From contig NZ_JBIQVZ010000007.1 of the NCBI RefSeq assembly GCF_044335535.1, forward strand, positions 62,001-126,000: a stretch of DNA of 64,000 bases, in the 5' to 3' direction. The notes under the pieces are model-generated. The model had not been told where the DNA came from and searched no databases. It saw only the letters and a list, made by a program, of their open reading frames with translations. The stretch comes from Mariniflexile sp044335535. Lineage in GTDB: Bacteria; Bacteroidota; Bacteroidia; Flavobacteriales; Flavobacteriaceae. A program made the position numbers and the translations under genes. This document shows positions 17,410 through 25,732 of this stretch, piece after piece (the first letter of the stretch is position 1; every line of letters starts with the position of its first letter).

Positions 17410-18912
17410 ATGAACAGATCAATGATAAAAACAACGCTTTTTGTTTTAAGCTTTTTTGTTGTAGGTTTTTTGTTTTCTCAACAAAAACTAACAAAGACAG
17501 TACAATCTATTGATGTAAACAAAGATGTTAGCATCAATTTAAACACAAGTTATACAAACATTGTTTTTGATACTTGGAATAAAAACACCGTTGAGATAGA
17601 AGCTTATATCGAGGGCGAAAAACTAAGTGGTGATGCGCTAAAAAAAGCATTAAAAGACTGGCAGATTACCGTTGATGCTTCAAAAAGTGTCGTTTCTATT
17701 TCAACTAAAGGAGGTGATTCCAATCCATGGTTCCATAGTATTAATGGCCATGCTAACGATGCGGTACATGCCGTTTTAAAAGAATTAAAATTTGAGTTGG
17801 CAGATTTACCCGAATTGCCTGAACTGCCACCAATACCCGAACTACCCAGGATACCCGAAATGCCTGAATTACCAAATTTACCAGAAGGGATAAGTAACAT
17901 GCAGTTTGATTATGACGCTTATCAAAAAGATGGTGAGAAATATTTAAAAGAGTATTCAAAGACGTTTGAATCTAAGTATGGTAAAGATTATGCCAAAAAC
18001 ATGGAAAAATGGGGTGAGAAATTCGGAAAGGAATGGGGCGAAAAGTATGGTAAGGAAATGGAAGCATGGGCTAAAAAGTTTGAAGGTAAATGGGGAGAAG
18101 AATACGGAAAACAAATGGAAGCTTGGGGCGAACAGTTTGCTAAGCGTATGGAACAGCAAGCGGAAAGACTTGAGAAGCAGCAAGAACGTTTGGCCATCGA
18201 GCAGGAAAAACATGAACAAATACGAGAAAAGCACATGCAAGAACGAGAAAAGCACATGCAAGAACGAGAAAAACTTGCAGACGAAAGACGTGTTTTAATT
18301 GAAAAAATGGTAAGTGAAAAATCGAATACAAATGTTAAAAAGACTATTAAAATAAAAATGCCAAAAGACGCTAAATTAAAAGTAAATGTAAAGTATGGTG
18401 AAATAGAATTTGCTGCTAATATAGATAACTTGAAAGCAGATTTGGCATATACCAAGTTTACGGCGCAAAGCATTAATGGAAGTTCTACTTCCGTTAATGC
18501 TTCGTACTCACCGATACATGTGGCCTATTGGAATTTAGGAGAATTAAACCTTAATTATTCTGAAAATGTAAAATTGAGTAACGTAAAACAATTGGTTTTA
18601 AATTCTAATTCTTCAAATATTACCATAAACAATTTGTTAGGAAATGCTATTATTAATGGAAATATTGGGGATTTAAAAATTTTAAAAATAGACGATGCGT
18701 TTACTAATTTAAATATTATTCTTGAAAATAGTAACGCTATCATTTCACTTCCTAAAATAGATTATAGTTTACAGTACAAAGGAAATCATAGCCGTTTTAG
18801 TCACCCTAAAAAATCTTCAAAAGAGACTTCAACAACTTTTTCTACAGGGAGTTTAAGCAGTGGAAAAAGTATTGTTGTAAATGCTAAATACAGCAATCTT
18901 ACTTTCCAATAA
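17410..18912 (+). CDS. Exported protein with proline-rich linker, charged coiled coil and beta-strand repeat domain
   Basis: The 500-residue protein has a signal peptide (to about residue 24, ending FLFSQ). A beta-rich domain (25-125) comes next, then a Pro/Leu/Glu segment (about 132-158, repeated ELP.LP). The central part (about 165-305) consists of KWGEKFG/KYGKEME-type repeats of 11-12 residues passing into REKHMQE repeats. A C-terminal beta-strand repeat domain (about 312-500) resembles DUF4097 putative adhesin folds. It is the third gene of the ECF operon, 13 bp after the anti-sigma gene. Its function is unknown. It could be the sensor, the effector or the regulon target. Confidence 0.75.
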   Translation: MNRSMIKTTLFVLSFFVVGFLFSQQKLTKTVQSIDVNKDVSINLNTSYTNIVFDTWNKNTVEIEAYIEGEKLSGDALKKALKDWQITVDASKSVVSISTKGGDSNPWFHSINGHANDAVHAVLKELKFELADLPELPELPPIPELPRIPEMPELPNLPEGISNMQFDYDAYQKDGEKYLKEYSKTFESKYGKDYAKNMEKWGEKFGKEWGEKYGKEMEAWAKKFEGKWGEEYGKQMEAWGEQFAKRMEQQAERLEKQQERLAIEQEKHEQIREKHMQEREKHMQEREKLADERRVLIEKMVSEKSNTNVKKTIKIKMPKDAKLKVNVKYGEIEFAANIDNLKADLAYTKFTAQSINGSSTSVNASYSPIHVAYWNLGELNLNYSENVKLSNVKQLVLNSNSSNITINNLLGNAIINGNIGDLKILKIDDAFTNLNIILENSNAIISLPKIDYSLQYKGNHSRFSHPKKSSKETSTTFSTGSLSSGKSIVVNAKYSNLTFQ

Positions 18913-18915
18913 GAA

Positions 18916-19710
18916 CTATTTGCTAAGCTTTAGAATCCTAAAAGCACCTTGTATTACCAAAACAAAGACAACAGATCCAATGATTAAATCTGGCTTGTTG
19001 GAATTTAATAGATTTACCATAATACCCGCAGCTATAACCCCGAGGTTGATAATAACATCGTTTGAGGTGAAAATCATACTTGCTTTCATGTGGGCTTCGT
19101 CTTTGCTTTTTGACTTTTGTAGCAGATATAGGCAAATACCGTTTGCTATAAGGGCAAAAACTGAAACAACAATCATTGTTGTAAAATCCGGTAATTTTTC
19201 GTTTCCAAAAAAGCGTCTTAAAACTTCAACAAATCCTATAAAAGCCAGTGTTATTTGAAAATAGCCAGCAAGTTTTGCAATGTTCTTCTTTTTAATTAAG
19301 GAGCCACCAACAGCGATGAGGCTAAGCCCATAAACAAAACTATCTGCTAGCATATCTAAACTATCAGCAATCAATCCCATCGATTTTGAAATGATGCCCG
19401 TAGTTATTTCAATTAAAAAGAAACCAAAATTTATTAAAAGGACTGTGTAAAGTAGCTTTTTCTGATTTGTAATATCGCTAAATTCGGTTTGGTTACTTTG
19501 TTCGGATAAAAGTTTTTTGCATCCCAGATTTAGCTCCCTAATGGATTGCTCTATGTCATCAACGCCTCCCCAATGAAAAACGGTTAGTTTTCGGTTTGGA
19601 ATATCGAATTCGAGGTGTTTTATGTTTGATATGCCATTTAATTTCATTCTTATTAAGTTTTCTTCAGATGGACAATCCATTTTAGTAATTTCAAAAATTG
19701 TTTTTTCCAT
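18916..19710 (-). CDS. Cation transporter, CDF-like with N-terminal HMA-like domain
   Basis: The N-terminal 75 residues resemble a heavy-metal-associated fold with MDCPSEE in place of the usual MXCXXC (one cysteine). A CDF-type membrane domain follows, with five or six helices, including LIADSLDMLADSFVYGL (near 128) and an equivalent TM5 site TSNDVIINLG. The second metal site has Asn/Asp rather than the standard HXXXD, so metal choice may differ from classical zinc CDFs. The gene is convergent with the coiled-coil protein gene (3 bp apart) and lies 2 bp downstream of miaA. Confidence 0.8.
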   Translation of the reverse strand: MEKTIFEITKMDCPSEENLIRMKLNGISNIKHLEFDIPNRKLTVFHWGGVDDIEQSIRELNLGCKKLLSEQSNQTEFSDITNQKKLLYTVLLINFGFFLIEITTGIISKSMGLIADSLDMLADSFVYGLSLIAVGGSLIKKKNIAKLAGYFQITLAFIGFVEVLRRFFGNEKLPDFTTMIVVSVFALIANGICLYLLQKSKSKDEAHMKASMIFTSNDVIINLGVIAAGIMVNLLNSNKPDLIIGSVVFVLVIQGAFRILKLSK

Positions 19711-19712
19711 TC

Positions 19713-20615
19713 TTAAATCGCTTCATTAATTTGTTTAATAATTTCTGAAACATCGGTCAAATAATCAAACCACAAGGTGTTTTCATCCCTTTTAAACCAA
19801 GTAAGTTGGCGTTTGGCAAAGCGTCTGGAATTCTTTTTTATTTCTGAAATAGCAAAATCGAGTTCCCATTCACCTTCCAAATAATTAAATAATTCTTTAT
19901 AGCCTACAGTATTTAAAGCGTTTAATTCTTTAAAGGAAAGTAGGTTTTTGACTTCGTCTAGCAAGCCTTGTTCCATCATGATATCTACACGTTGATTAAT
20001 ACGGTTGTAGATGGTCTCTCTTTTTGCAGTTAAACCAATAGTTATGGTTTTAAAATGACGATTTACCTGTTTCTTCTTTAAAAACGAAGAATAAGGTTTC
20101 CCTGTGCCGATGCAAATTTCTAAGGCACGAATAACCCGATGTGGATTATCGATAGCGATTGTATTATAAGCAACGGGATCTAATTCTTTAAGTTGGTTTT
20201 GAAGATAGGGGAGTCCTTTGGTTTCTAAATGGGTATTTAGGGTTTGCCTGATGCTGTTATCAACTTCGGGAAAATAGTCCAAGCCTTTGGTTACGGCATC
20301 CACATATAAACCAGAGCCTCCAACCATAATGACGACATCGCGGGTTTTAAAAAGCTTGTCTAAACAGTTAAGGGTTTCTTTTTCAAAAGTGCCAACGCTG
20401 TAGTTGTCTTGAATGGATTTATGGTGAATGAAATGGTGTTTGGCAGCGGCTAATTCTTCTTTTGAAGGCGCTGCAGTACCAATGCTCATTTCTTTAAAAA
20501 ACTGTCGGGAGTCTGCCGAAACAATTTCAGTATTAAAATAATTTGCCAATTTAATACTTAAAACTGTTTTGCCAATGGCAGTAGGCCCAACTATTGAGAT
20601 TAGGTATTTAGACAT
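19713..20615 (-). CDS. miaA: tRNA dimethylallyltransferase MiaA
   Basis: MiaA adds a dimethylallyl group to N6 of A37 in tRNAs reading UNN codons. The P-loop IVGPTAIGKT is at residues 7-16, with SADSRQFFKEMSIGTAAP and GGSGLYVDAVTKGL further on and TVGYKELF late in the protein. The start at 20615 (MSKYLISIVG) is chosen because the longer in-frame ORF adds 51 unrelated residues. It overlaps the upstream ion channel gene by 8 nt (ATGTCTAA). Confidence 0.97.
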   Translation of the reverse strand: MSKYLISIVGPTAIGKTVLSIKLANYFNTEIVSADSRQFFKEMSIGTAAPSKEELAAAKHHFIHHKSIQDNYSVGTFEKETLNCLDKLFKTRDVVIMVGGSGLYVDAVTKGLDYFPEVDNSIRQTLNTHLETKGLPYLQNQLKELDPVAYNTIAIDNPHRVIRALEICIGTGKPYSSFLKKKQVNRHFKTITIGLTAKRETIYNRINQRVDIMMEQGLLDEVKNLLSFKELNALNTVGYKELFNYLEGEWELDFAISEIKKNSRRFAKRQLTWFKRDENTLWFDYLTDVSEIIKQINEAI

Positions 20616-21459
20616 CGTGTAATTTATGGCCACATTTATAGCAAAACTTGGCGTTATCTTTATGTTTTTCGGCGGAACAATTAGGGCATGATTGCGTATT
20701 AAGGTGTAATTCGGTTTTTTTAGGTTTTTGTTTTGTTTTGTTTTGTGCGGTATATTCAGCGGATACAATACCTGTTGGTACTGCTATAATACCATAACCT
20801 AAAACCATAATTAAAGAAGCTATAAATTGCCCCAATGGTGTTTGGGGGGCAATATCGCCAAAACCAACCGTAGTGAGCGTTACGATACACCAATAAACAC
20901 TTTTTGGAATGTTTGTAAAGCCATTTTCTTCACCTTCAACCAAATACATGATAGTGCCTGAAATAACTGCGGCTATTACCACAGCAAACAGAAACACCAA
21001 TATTTTAGCGCGACTTGCTTTTAAGGCTCTTACTAAATTGTTGGAAGCTCCTAAATAACGCACTAGTTTTAATATTCTAAAAACCCTTAATAAACGTAAT
21101 GCACGTAATGTAGCCAAGGCATGCACACCTCCAAAAATTATTGAAATGTATTTAGGTATAGTAGAAAGTAAATCTACAATACCATAAAAACTAAAAATAT
21201 ATCGATAAGGCCTTTTTACCGTTATAATTCTGGCAATATATTCTATTGTAAATAAGATGGTTATTAGCCATTCTGAGATATTTAGTAGATCATGGTACTT
21301 GGCATCAATACTTTTGACACTTTCTAGCATTACAAGTAAAATACTGGCAATAATGGCAATTAATAAAACGATATCAAACAACTTACCAGCAGGTGTATCT
21401 GCTTCATAAATTATTTCATGTAGTTTTGTTTTCCAGTTTTTTTTTTGCTGCATGCCCAT
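20608..21459 (-). CDS. Voltage-gated-type potassium channel with C-terminal zinc ribbon
   Basis: The 283-residue protein has six membrane segments. S4 is rich in arginine (LRALRLLRVFRILKLVRYLG), and the pore has the selectivity filter TVGFGD near residue 195. After the pore comes a short basic linker and a zinc-ribbon-like module (CPNC...CYKC, near 257-277). The zinc ribbon is an unusual addition and could serve in regulation or assembly. The gene overlaps miaA. A second ATG lies two codons downstream of the chosen start. Confidence 0.9.
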   Translation of the reverse strand: MGMQQKKNWKTKLHEIIYEADTPAGKLFDIVLLIAIIASILLVMLESVKSIDAKYHDLLNISEWLITILFTIEYIARIITVKRPYRYIFSFYGIVDLLSTIPKYISIIFGGVHALATLRALRLLRVFRILKLVRYLGASNNLVRALKASRAKILVFLFAVVIAAVISGTIMYLVEGEENGFTNIPKSVYWCIVTLTTVGFGDIAPQTPLGQFIASLIMVLGYGIIAVPTGIVSAEYTAQNKTKQKPKKTELHLNTQSCPNCSAEKHKDNAKFCYKCGHKLHDV

Positions 21460-21484
21460 GACTTCAAAAGTAATAAATCTTTTA

Positions 21485-23440
21485 TTACTTCTTTTTTATT
21501 AAGATAAAATTGGTTTGAACGTCTACGATTTTATTAAAGAATTCTTTTAAATAGGGATAATATTCTGGCTCGAAAACAGTTTCATTAAACTTAATTCTAA
21601 GCAGGAGACTTATTGAATTATCAGTTAAATTACTTGATAAAATTATTTGCCCTTTGCTATCTGGTAAATTTAAGGCAAGCTCTTCAGGTTTCTCTAAAAT
21701 GGTATACGCTTCGTCAAAGTTGAGTTTAAAGGCATAGTAATAGGTGTCTTTATATCCAAAATCTATAGGATAAGTTCTTTCTTGAAGTTTAAAAGGATTT
21801 TCGTTAAAAAACTTCATTATAAATGGATTTAAATAAATATGGTCTCCCGTTACATGGTCTTCATATTCAATATCATAAGATTCGATAAATTCTGGACTTG
21901 TTTTGCCTTCACTTAATACCTTGTGATTGGAAATTTCAATATATGGATACTTATCATGAATTTTATTAATATACACATCCTTATTTGGATAATATGCTTT
22001 CCTTGAGTTTAATGCATGATAGCCTGTTTTTTTTCCATAAACATGGCCAGACATGTTTTCGTTGGCATCTAAATTTAATTCAATTTTATATTGTACGGTA
22101 GATGGTTTTTCAGGCTCAATATCAATCCAATCACTTCCTTTTTTAAAATCTAAAATACGCCCATAACCATTTAAGCATTTAAAAGGAATATCTCCAAAAT
22201 TTAAGTATTTATCAGTAGCATCCAGTAAATAAGTTTTGTCATTAATTGTGACTTGTACTATTAAATAATTAAATTCTGAAATGACAGGGAATATTTTTGT
22301 AGCAAACCCATTGTTTCTGGTTGATAGTAAAATGGGTTTCACATCTATACCTGCACTTTCTAATAAATTGTGAAGTAAAATGTTTATGGACGAAATATTT
22401 CCGGATTTATTTTTAATAAGGTCTTTAACAGAAACCTCATGGAATATGCTATATTCATCATTCCAAGTATAGTTTTCTTGCACATAATTATAAATGCTTT
22501 GTGCTTTTTTTAAAGCATCGGTTTCATTTAGTATGTCATTACTTAATAAGTTTTCAGTATCAACGGATTTTGTGAGTTGTTTGCCAATATTAGCATCTCT
22601 TCTTAGTTCGCCATCAACCGTTTCCCAAGTTTTTGTATAGTTGTCTATAACGCCATTAAAACCTCTAAATATTTTTAACTCATACTCAATTCTTGCTAAA
22701 TAGTTTGATTTACTTGTCATGTAATCTTCTTCAATAAAAGCAGGGATATTTTCCATCGCGTACACAAACTTACCGCAATGGGCAACACCTCCATTAAAGG
22801 CTCGTAAGCATTCTTTTTCTACCGAAGTGGTATTGGTTTTTAGTTTTCTGCCACCAACTAACTTGATATTATATTCATAATTACCAGGGATACTGGCTCG
22901 GTATTCGCTGTATAATTTAGGGATATCTTCTTGAAAACTCCAGCCCTTATAATTAAACATAAACGGCGAACTCAGGGTATAACTATAAGCTATTACTGAG
23001 CCTTCTTTAATATTGGGTAACGTAAATTTTACTAATGTATGGTTCTCATCATATTTTTCCTCAAAAATATCTTTTTTATCAATTTTGGTTGAAACGATAG
23101 TATTGCCGACAAGATTATAAGTAGTCGCCATGATGTTCTTAACAGATTGTGAAGCTTTACTGCTGTTATATAAATGAATGGCAATGGTGGCTTTGTCAAA
23201 ACCTTCTCTATTTAAAATTTTAACCTTGCGTTTTATGTCGGTTTTAAGTTCAAAGTCGTCTGGATCAACATAACTATTTCCAAAATCGTATATAACTAAA
23301 GCGTTGGCAGTACTATCTCTTATAAAGGTTGAAGATTTAATATCGTTAAACTTTACATTATAGCTTTCTGGAAAGTAGTCTTCTTGTGAAAAACTTAATA
23401 AACTAAAAAGAATGAATAGGAAAGTGAGATTTTTTTTCAT
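21485..23440 (-). CDS. Exported DUF3857 / transglutaminase-like protein
   Basis: The 651-residue protein has a signal peptide (MKKNLTFLFILFSLLSFSQ) followed by a DUF3857 beta domain. A transglutaminase-like region follows, around YNYVQENYTWNDEYS and GNISSINILLHNLLESAGI. The position of the catalytic cysteine is held by Ser/Asn (SINILLHNLL), so the protein may not be an active cysteine enzyme. The C-terminal part resembles DUF3858. ATG 23440 is preferred because the longer ORF (to 23488) places a lysine-rich stretch before the signal peptide. Function unknown. Confidence 0.85.
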   Translation of the reverse strand: MKKNLTFLFILFSLLSFSQEDYFPESYNVKFNDIKSSTFIRDSTANALVIYDFGNSYVDPDDFELKTDIKRKVKILNREGFDKATIAIHLYNSSKASQSVKNIMATTYNLVGNTIVSTKIDKKDIFEEKYDENHTLVKFTLPNIKEGSVIAYSYTLSSPFMFNYKGWSFQEDIPKLYSEYRASIPGNYEYNIKLVGGRKLKTNTTSVEKECLRAFNGGVAHCGKFVYAMENIPAFIEEDYMTSKSNYLARIEYELKIFRGFNGVIDNYTKTWETVDGELRRDANIGKQLTKSVDTENLLSNDILNETDALKKAQSIYNYVQENYTWNDEYSIFHEVSVKDLIKNKSGNISSINILLHNLLESAGIDVKPILLSTRNNGFATKIFPVISEFNYLIVQVTINDKTYLLDATDKYLNFGDIPFKCLNGYGRILDFKKGSDWIDIEPEKPSTVQYKIELNLDANENMSGHVYGKKTGYHALNSRKAYYPNKDVYINKIHDKYPYIEISNHKVLSEGKTSPEFIESYDIEYEDHVTGDHIYLNPFIMKFFNENPFKLQERTYPIDFGYKDTYYYAFKLNFDEAYTILEKPEELALNLPDSKGQIILSSNLTDNSISLLLRIKFNETVFEPEYYPYLKEFFNKIVDVQTNFILIKKK

Positions 23441-23464
23441 GGTTTTGTTGGCGTTTATCTTGAG

Positions 23465-23504
23465 CTTGTCTTGTCTTTTTCGCTTCAATCAAAAAAGTCA
23501 AGAT
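23465..23504. repeat. Palindromic repeat, family A copy 2
   Basis: It contains TCTTTTTCGCTTCAATC followed by AAAAAAGTCAAGA, an imperfect inverted repeat sharing the central TTCAATCAAAAAA core with copies near 4943, 30651 and 45950. It lies between the exonuclease gene and the DUF3857 gene. Confidence 0.55.
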
Positions 23505-23541
23505 GGGTCATTAGAATCTGTCCTAAATTTCTTAAAATTTA

Positions 23542-24906
23542 TTAATCAAACAAAATTATTTTTACTCTATTGTTTTTTCGTAGATAACTTTGAATAATAT
23601 GTTGGGTGTCTCTATTATTTTTCATGGGTGTAATAATAGATTCCAAAACCTCAATATTGTTTATTTGATAGTTTAAATTAAAAAAACCTAAACCTTTAAA
23701 AACCCCATTTTCAATTAAAATGGCACTATGTTCATCGATATCCCTTCCTTTATCAATAATCACCATGTTTTTGTTTTTATAGCTGTTTTTATTGATTAGC
23801 GCTTCAACGCGTTTGTTATAAGATTCGGCAGACTCTTTTTCAATACAGGCACCTTCACAAGCTTTAATATCGTAGTTAAAACAACTGGTTTTGGTTTTGT
23901 ATAAGCCGGTTAGTTTTTGGCATAATTTATAATCTTCAACAGCTTTTGTTATAAAGCTTTTGCCACTTTGTCTGTTACTAAACGTTGTTATGGGGTTTTT
24001 ACGGCCATCAACCACATCAATTTTTAGATTTATGTAATTGTTGTCATCTACAAAACTGTACAGGGCATGGGTAAAAACGGTACGCCTCAATGCCCTGTTA
24101 TATATGGGTTTAACGCGTTTAATTTCTTCACTTTCCTTTAAAAGGGCAACAAGTTCACTACCGGTTGCTTCATAGGTTACAGCGGTAACATGTGCTTGTA
24201 TTCTTTTTGATTTTTGATTGGTATTTGTAAAATGTTGGTTGATGCGTTTTTTTATATTACTGCTTTTTCCAATATAGATGATTTCTCCATCAGACTTATG
24301 AATGTAATACACGCCTGTAATAGAAGGCAGCTCATTAATAATATCCAAATGCCTAGGTTCAAGTTGAAGCTTTGGGTTCAATCGGATAGATTGTTGAATG
24401 ATGCTTTTAGCAGTGTCTTTGTCTAAAAGCATTTGGAATAATTTAACTGTAGCTAAAGCATCGCCAGATGCCCGATGTCTATCTGAAACAGGAATTCCAA
24501 GTGAGCGCACTAATTTTCCTAAGCTGTATGATGGTTGGTCTGGTATTAAATCTTTGGCAAGTTCAACGGTACAAAGTGACGGACGCATATACTCAAAACC
24601 TAAACGACCAAACTCTGTACATAAAATACGGTAATCGAATTGTGCATTGTGGGCTACTAAAATGCAGTTTTCTGTAATTTCAACAATGCGTTTTGCTACC
24701 TCATAAAATTTAGGCGCATGGCGTAACATGTTGTTGTTAATCCCAGTAAGATTCACCACAAAGGGTTGTATGTCGCGTTCAGGATTAACAAGACTTATAA
24801 ATTGATCTACAACTTGGTGACCATCAAATTTATAGATAGCAATTTCGGTTATGCCTTCTTCATTGTACTTACCACCAGTGGTTTCTATGTCTAATATTGC
24901 GTAAAT
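23542..24906 (-). CDS. DnaQ-like 3'-5' exonuclease fused to GIY-YIG (UvrC-like) endonuclease domain; ATT start
   Basis: The N-terminal exonuclease domain starts YAILDIETTGG (ExoI, catalytic Asp/Glu), continues with NAQFDYRIL (ExoII) and ends with HRASGDALAT (ExoIII). The GIY-YIG domain then begins GVYYIHKSDGEIIYIGKSSNIKKR, followed by a UvrC-like region with the CXXC-type CFNYDIKACEGACIEK. This matches the Cho/DnaQ-UvrC fusions of Bacteroidetes, likely in DNA repair. An in-frame TAA lies at 24910-24912, and no ATG, GTG or TTG occurs before the first catalytic residues. ATT at 24906 is therefore the only start that keeps the exonuclease motif; the first GTG (24759) would delete it. A heptamer array abuts the start. 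Confidence 0.85.
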   Translation of the reverse strand: MYAILDIETTGGKYNEEGITEIAIYKFDGHQVVDQFISLVNPERDIQPFVVNLTGINNNMLRHAPKFYEVAKRIVEITENCILVAHNAQFDYRILCTEFGRLGFEYMRPSLCTVELAKDLIPDQPSYSLGKLVRSLGIPVSDRHRASGDALATVKLFQMLLDKDTAKSIIQQSIRLNPKLQLEPRHLDIINELPSITGVYYIHKSDGEIIYIGKSSNIKKRINQHFTNTNQKSKRIQAHVTAVTYEATGSELVALLKESEEIKRVKPIYNRALRRTVFTHALYSFVDDNNYINLKIDVVDGRKNPITTFSNRQSGKSFITKAVEDYKLCQKLTGLYKTKTSCFNYDIKACEGACIEKESAESYNKRVEALINKNSYKNKNMVIIDKGRDIDEHSAILIENGVFKGLGFFNLNYQINNIEVLESIITPMKNNRDTQHIIQSYLRKNNRVKIILFD

Positions 24907-24909
24907 TTG

Positions 24910-24959
24910 TTAAAAGTTAAAAGTTAAAAGTTAAAAGTTAAAAGTTAAAAGTTAAAAAG
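24910..24959 (-). repeat. Heptamer array (CTTTTAA unit) next to the ATT start codon
   Basis: Six exact and one near-exact copies of TTAAAAG (plus strand), or TAACTTT-phase on the minus strand, end 3-4 bases before the exonuclease start. Each unit holds a TAA on the coding strand. Confidence 0.95.
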
Positions 24960-24968
24960 TTTAAATTT

Positions 24969-25036
24969 GCCTACAGCCTACAGCCTACAGCCTACAGCCT
25001 ACAGCCTACAGCCTACAGCCTACAGCCTACAGCCTA
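24969..25036 (-). repeat. Heptamer array (TAGGCTG unit) starting at the yggS stop codon
   Basis: On the minus strand 9.7 exact copies of TAGGCTG start with the TAG stop codon of the YggS gene (25034-25036). The same unit recurs at 45078-45110. Confidence 0.97.
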
Positions 25037-25699
25037 ATAATTCCGTTCTCCAAATATACTACTTCCAACGCGAATCATGGTACTTCCACAATCAATGGCT
25101 AAGGCATAATCACCACTCATTCCCATACTAATGGTTTCAGGCTTAAAGTTAAAAGATTCATGAGATTTTAAAGCATCAAAAGTGGTTTTTAACAACGAGA
25201 ATTCTTTTTTAATTTGATTTTCATCATCGGTAAACGTTGCCATTCCCATAACACCAGTAACTTGTATGTTTTTTAATCTTGAAAATGAATCAGATTTTAA
25301 TATGTCGGTAGCTTCCAAAGCTGTCATTCCAAATTTAGAATCTTCTGAAGCTATTTTAATTTGAAGCAAACAGTTAATAATTCGATTGTGTTTTTTGGCA
25401 TGTTTGTTTATTTCTTCCAGCAATTTAAAATTATCAACCCCATGAATTAACTTGACAAACGAAGCCATGTACTTTACTTTGTTACTCTGTACATGCCCAA
25501 TCATGTGCCATTCAATATCTTTTGGCATGACTTCATATTTTTCAACCATTTCCTGAATTTTATTTTCACCAAAAATACGTTGACCCGCATTATAGGCTTC
25601 CATTAAATCACTCACAGGTTTGGTTTTTGAGACAGCGACCAAAGTGACATGTTTTGGTAAAATGGATTTTATATGATTAAGGTTGTCTTGTATATACAT
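25034..25699 (-). CDS. yggS: YggS-family pyridoxal phosphate homeostasis protein
   Basis: The 221-residue PLP-binding TIM-barrel protein (PLPBP family) buffers pyridoxal 5'-phosphate. The PLP lysine is in VAVSKTKP (residue 25 region). GENKIQEM, EWHMIGHVQSNKVKY, GVMGMA and SMGMSGDYALAIDCGSTMIR are conserved blocks, the last binding the phosphate. The length is normal and the protein complete. The stop codon is the first triplet of a heptamer array. The DUF1015 gene lies 33 bp upstream. Confidence 0.96.
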   Translation of the reverse strand: MYIQDNLNHIKSILPKHVTLVAVSKTKPVSDLMEAYNAGQRIFGENKIQEMVEKYEVMPKDIEWHMIGHVQSNKVKYMASFVKLIHGVDNFKLLEEINKHAKKHNRIINCLLQIKIASEDSKFGMTALEATDILKSDSFSRLKNIQVTGVMGMATFTDDENQIKKEFSLLKTTFDALKSHESFNFKPETISMGMSGDYALAIDCGSTMIRVGSSIFGERNY

Positions 25700-25732
25700 T
25701 GCTATTTGTAAAGTTGTTTATTGCTTAGTTTT

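Noticed and set aside
17988..18473. 161-codon antisense ORF opposite the coiled-coil protein gene
   Set aside because: It arises from the repetitive, low-stop coiled-coil codons. Its translation is Ser/Phe/Cys-rich with no domain, and the plus-strand gene has a clear signal peptide and operon position.
20616..20768. 51-residue N-terminal extension of MiaA
   Set aside because: It lies entirely inside the upstream ion channel gene and precedes the normal P-loop start.
23441..23488. Longer start of the DUF3857 protein
   Set aside because: It would put a basic 16-residue stretch before a perfect signal peptide.
24910..25036. Possible CRISPR array between yggS and the exonuclease gene
   Set aside because: Units are contiguous 7-mers with no spacers, and no cas genes are present.
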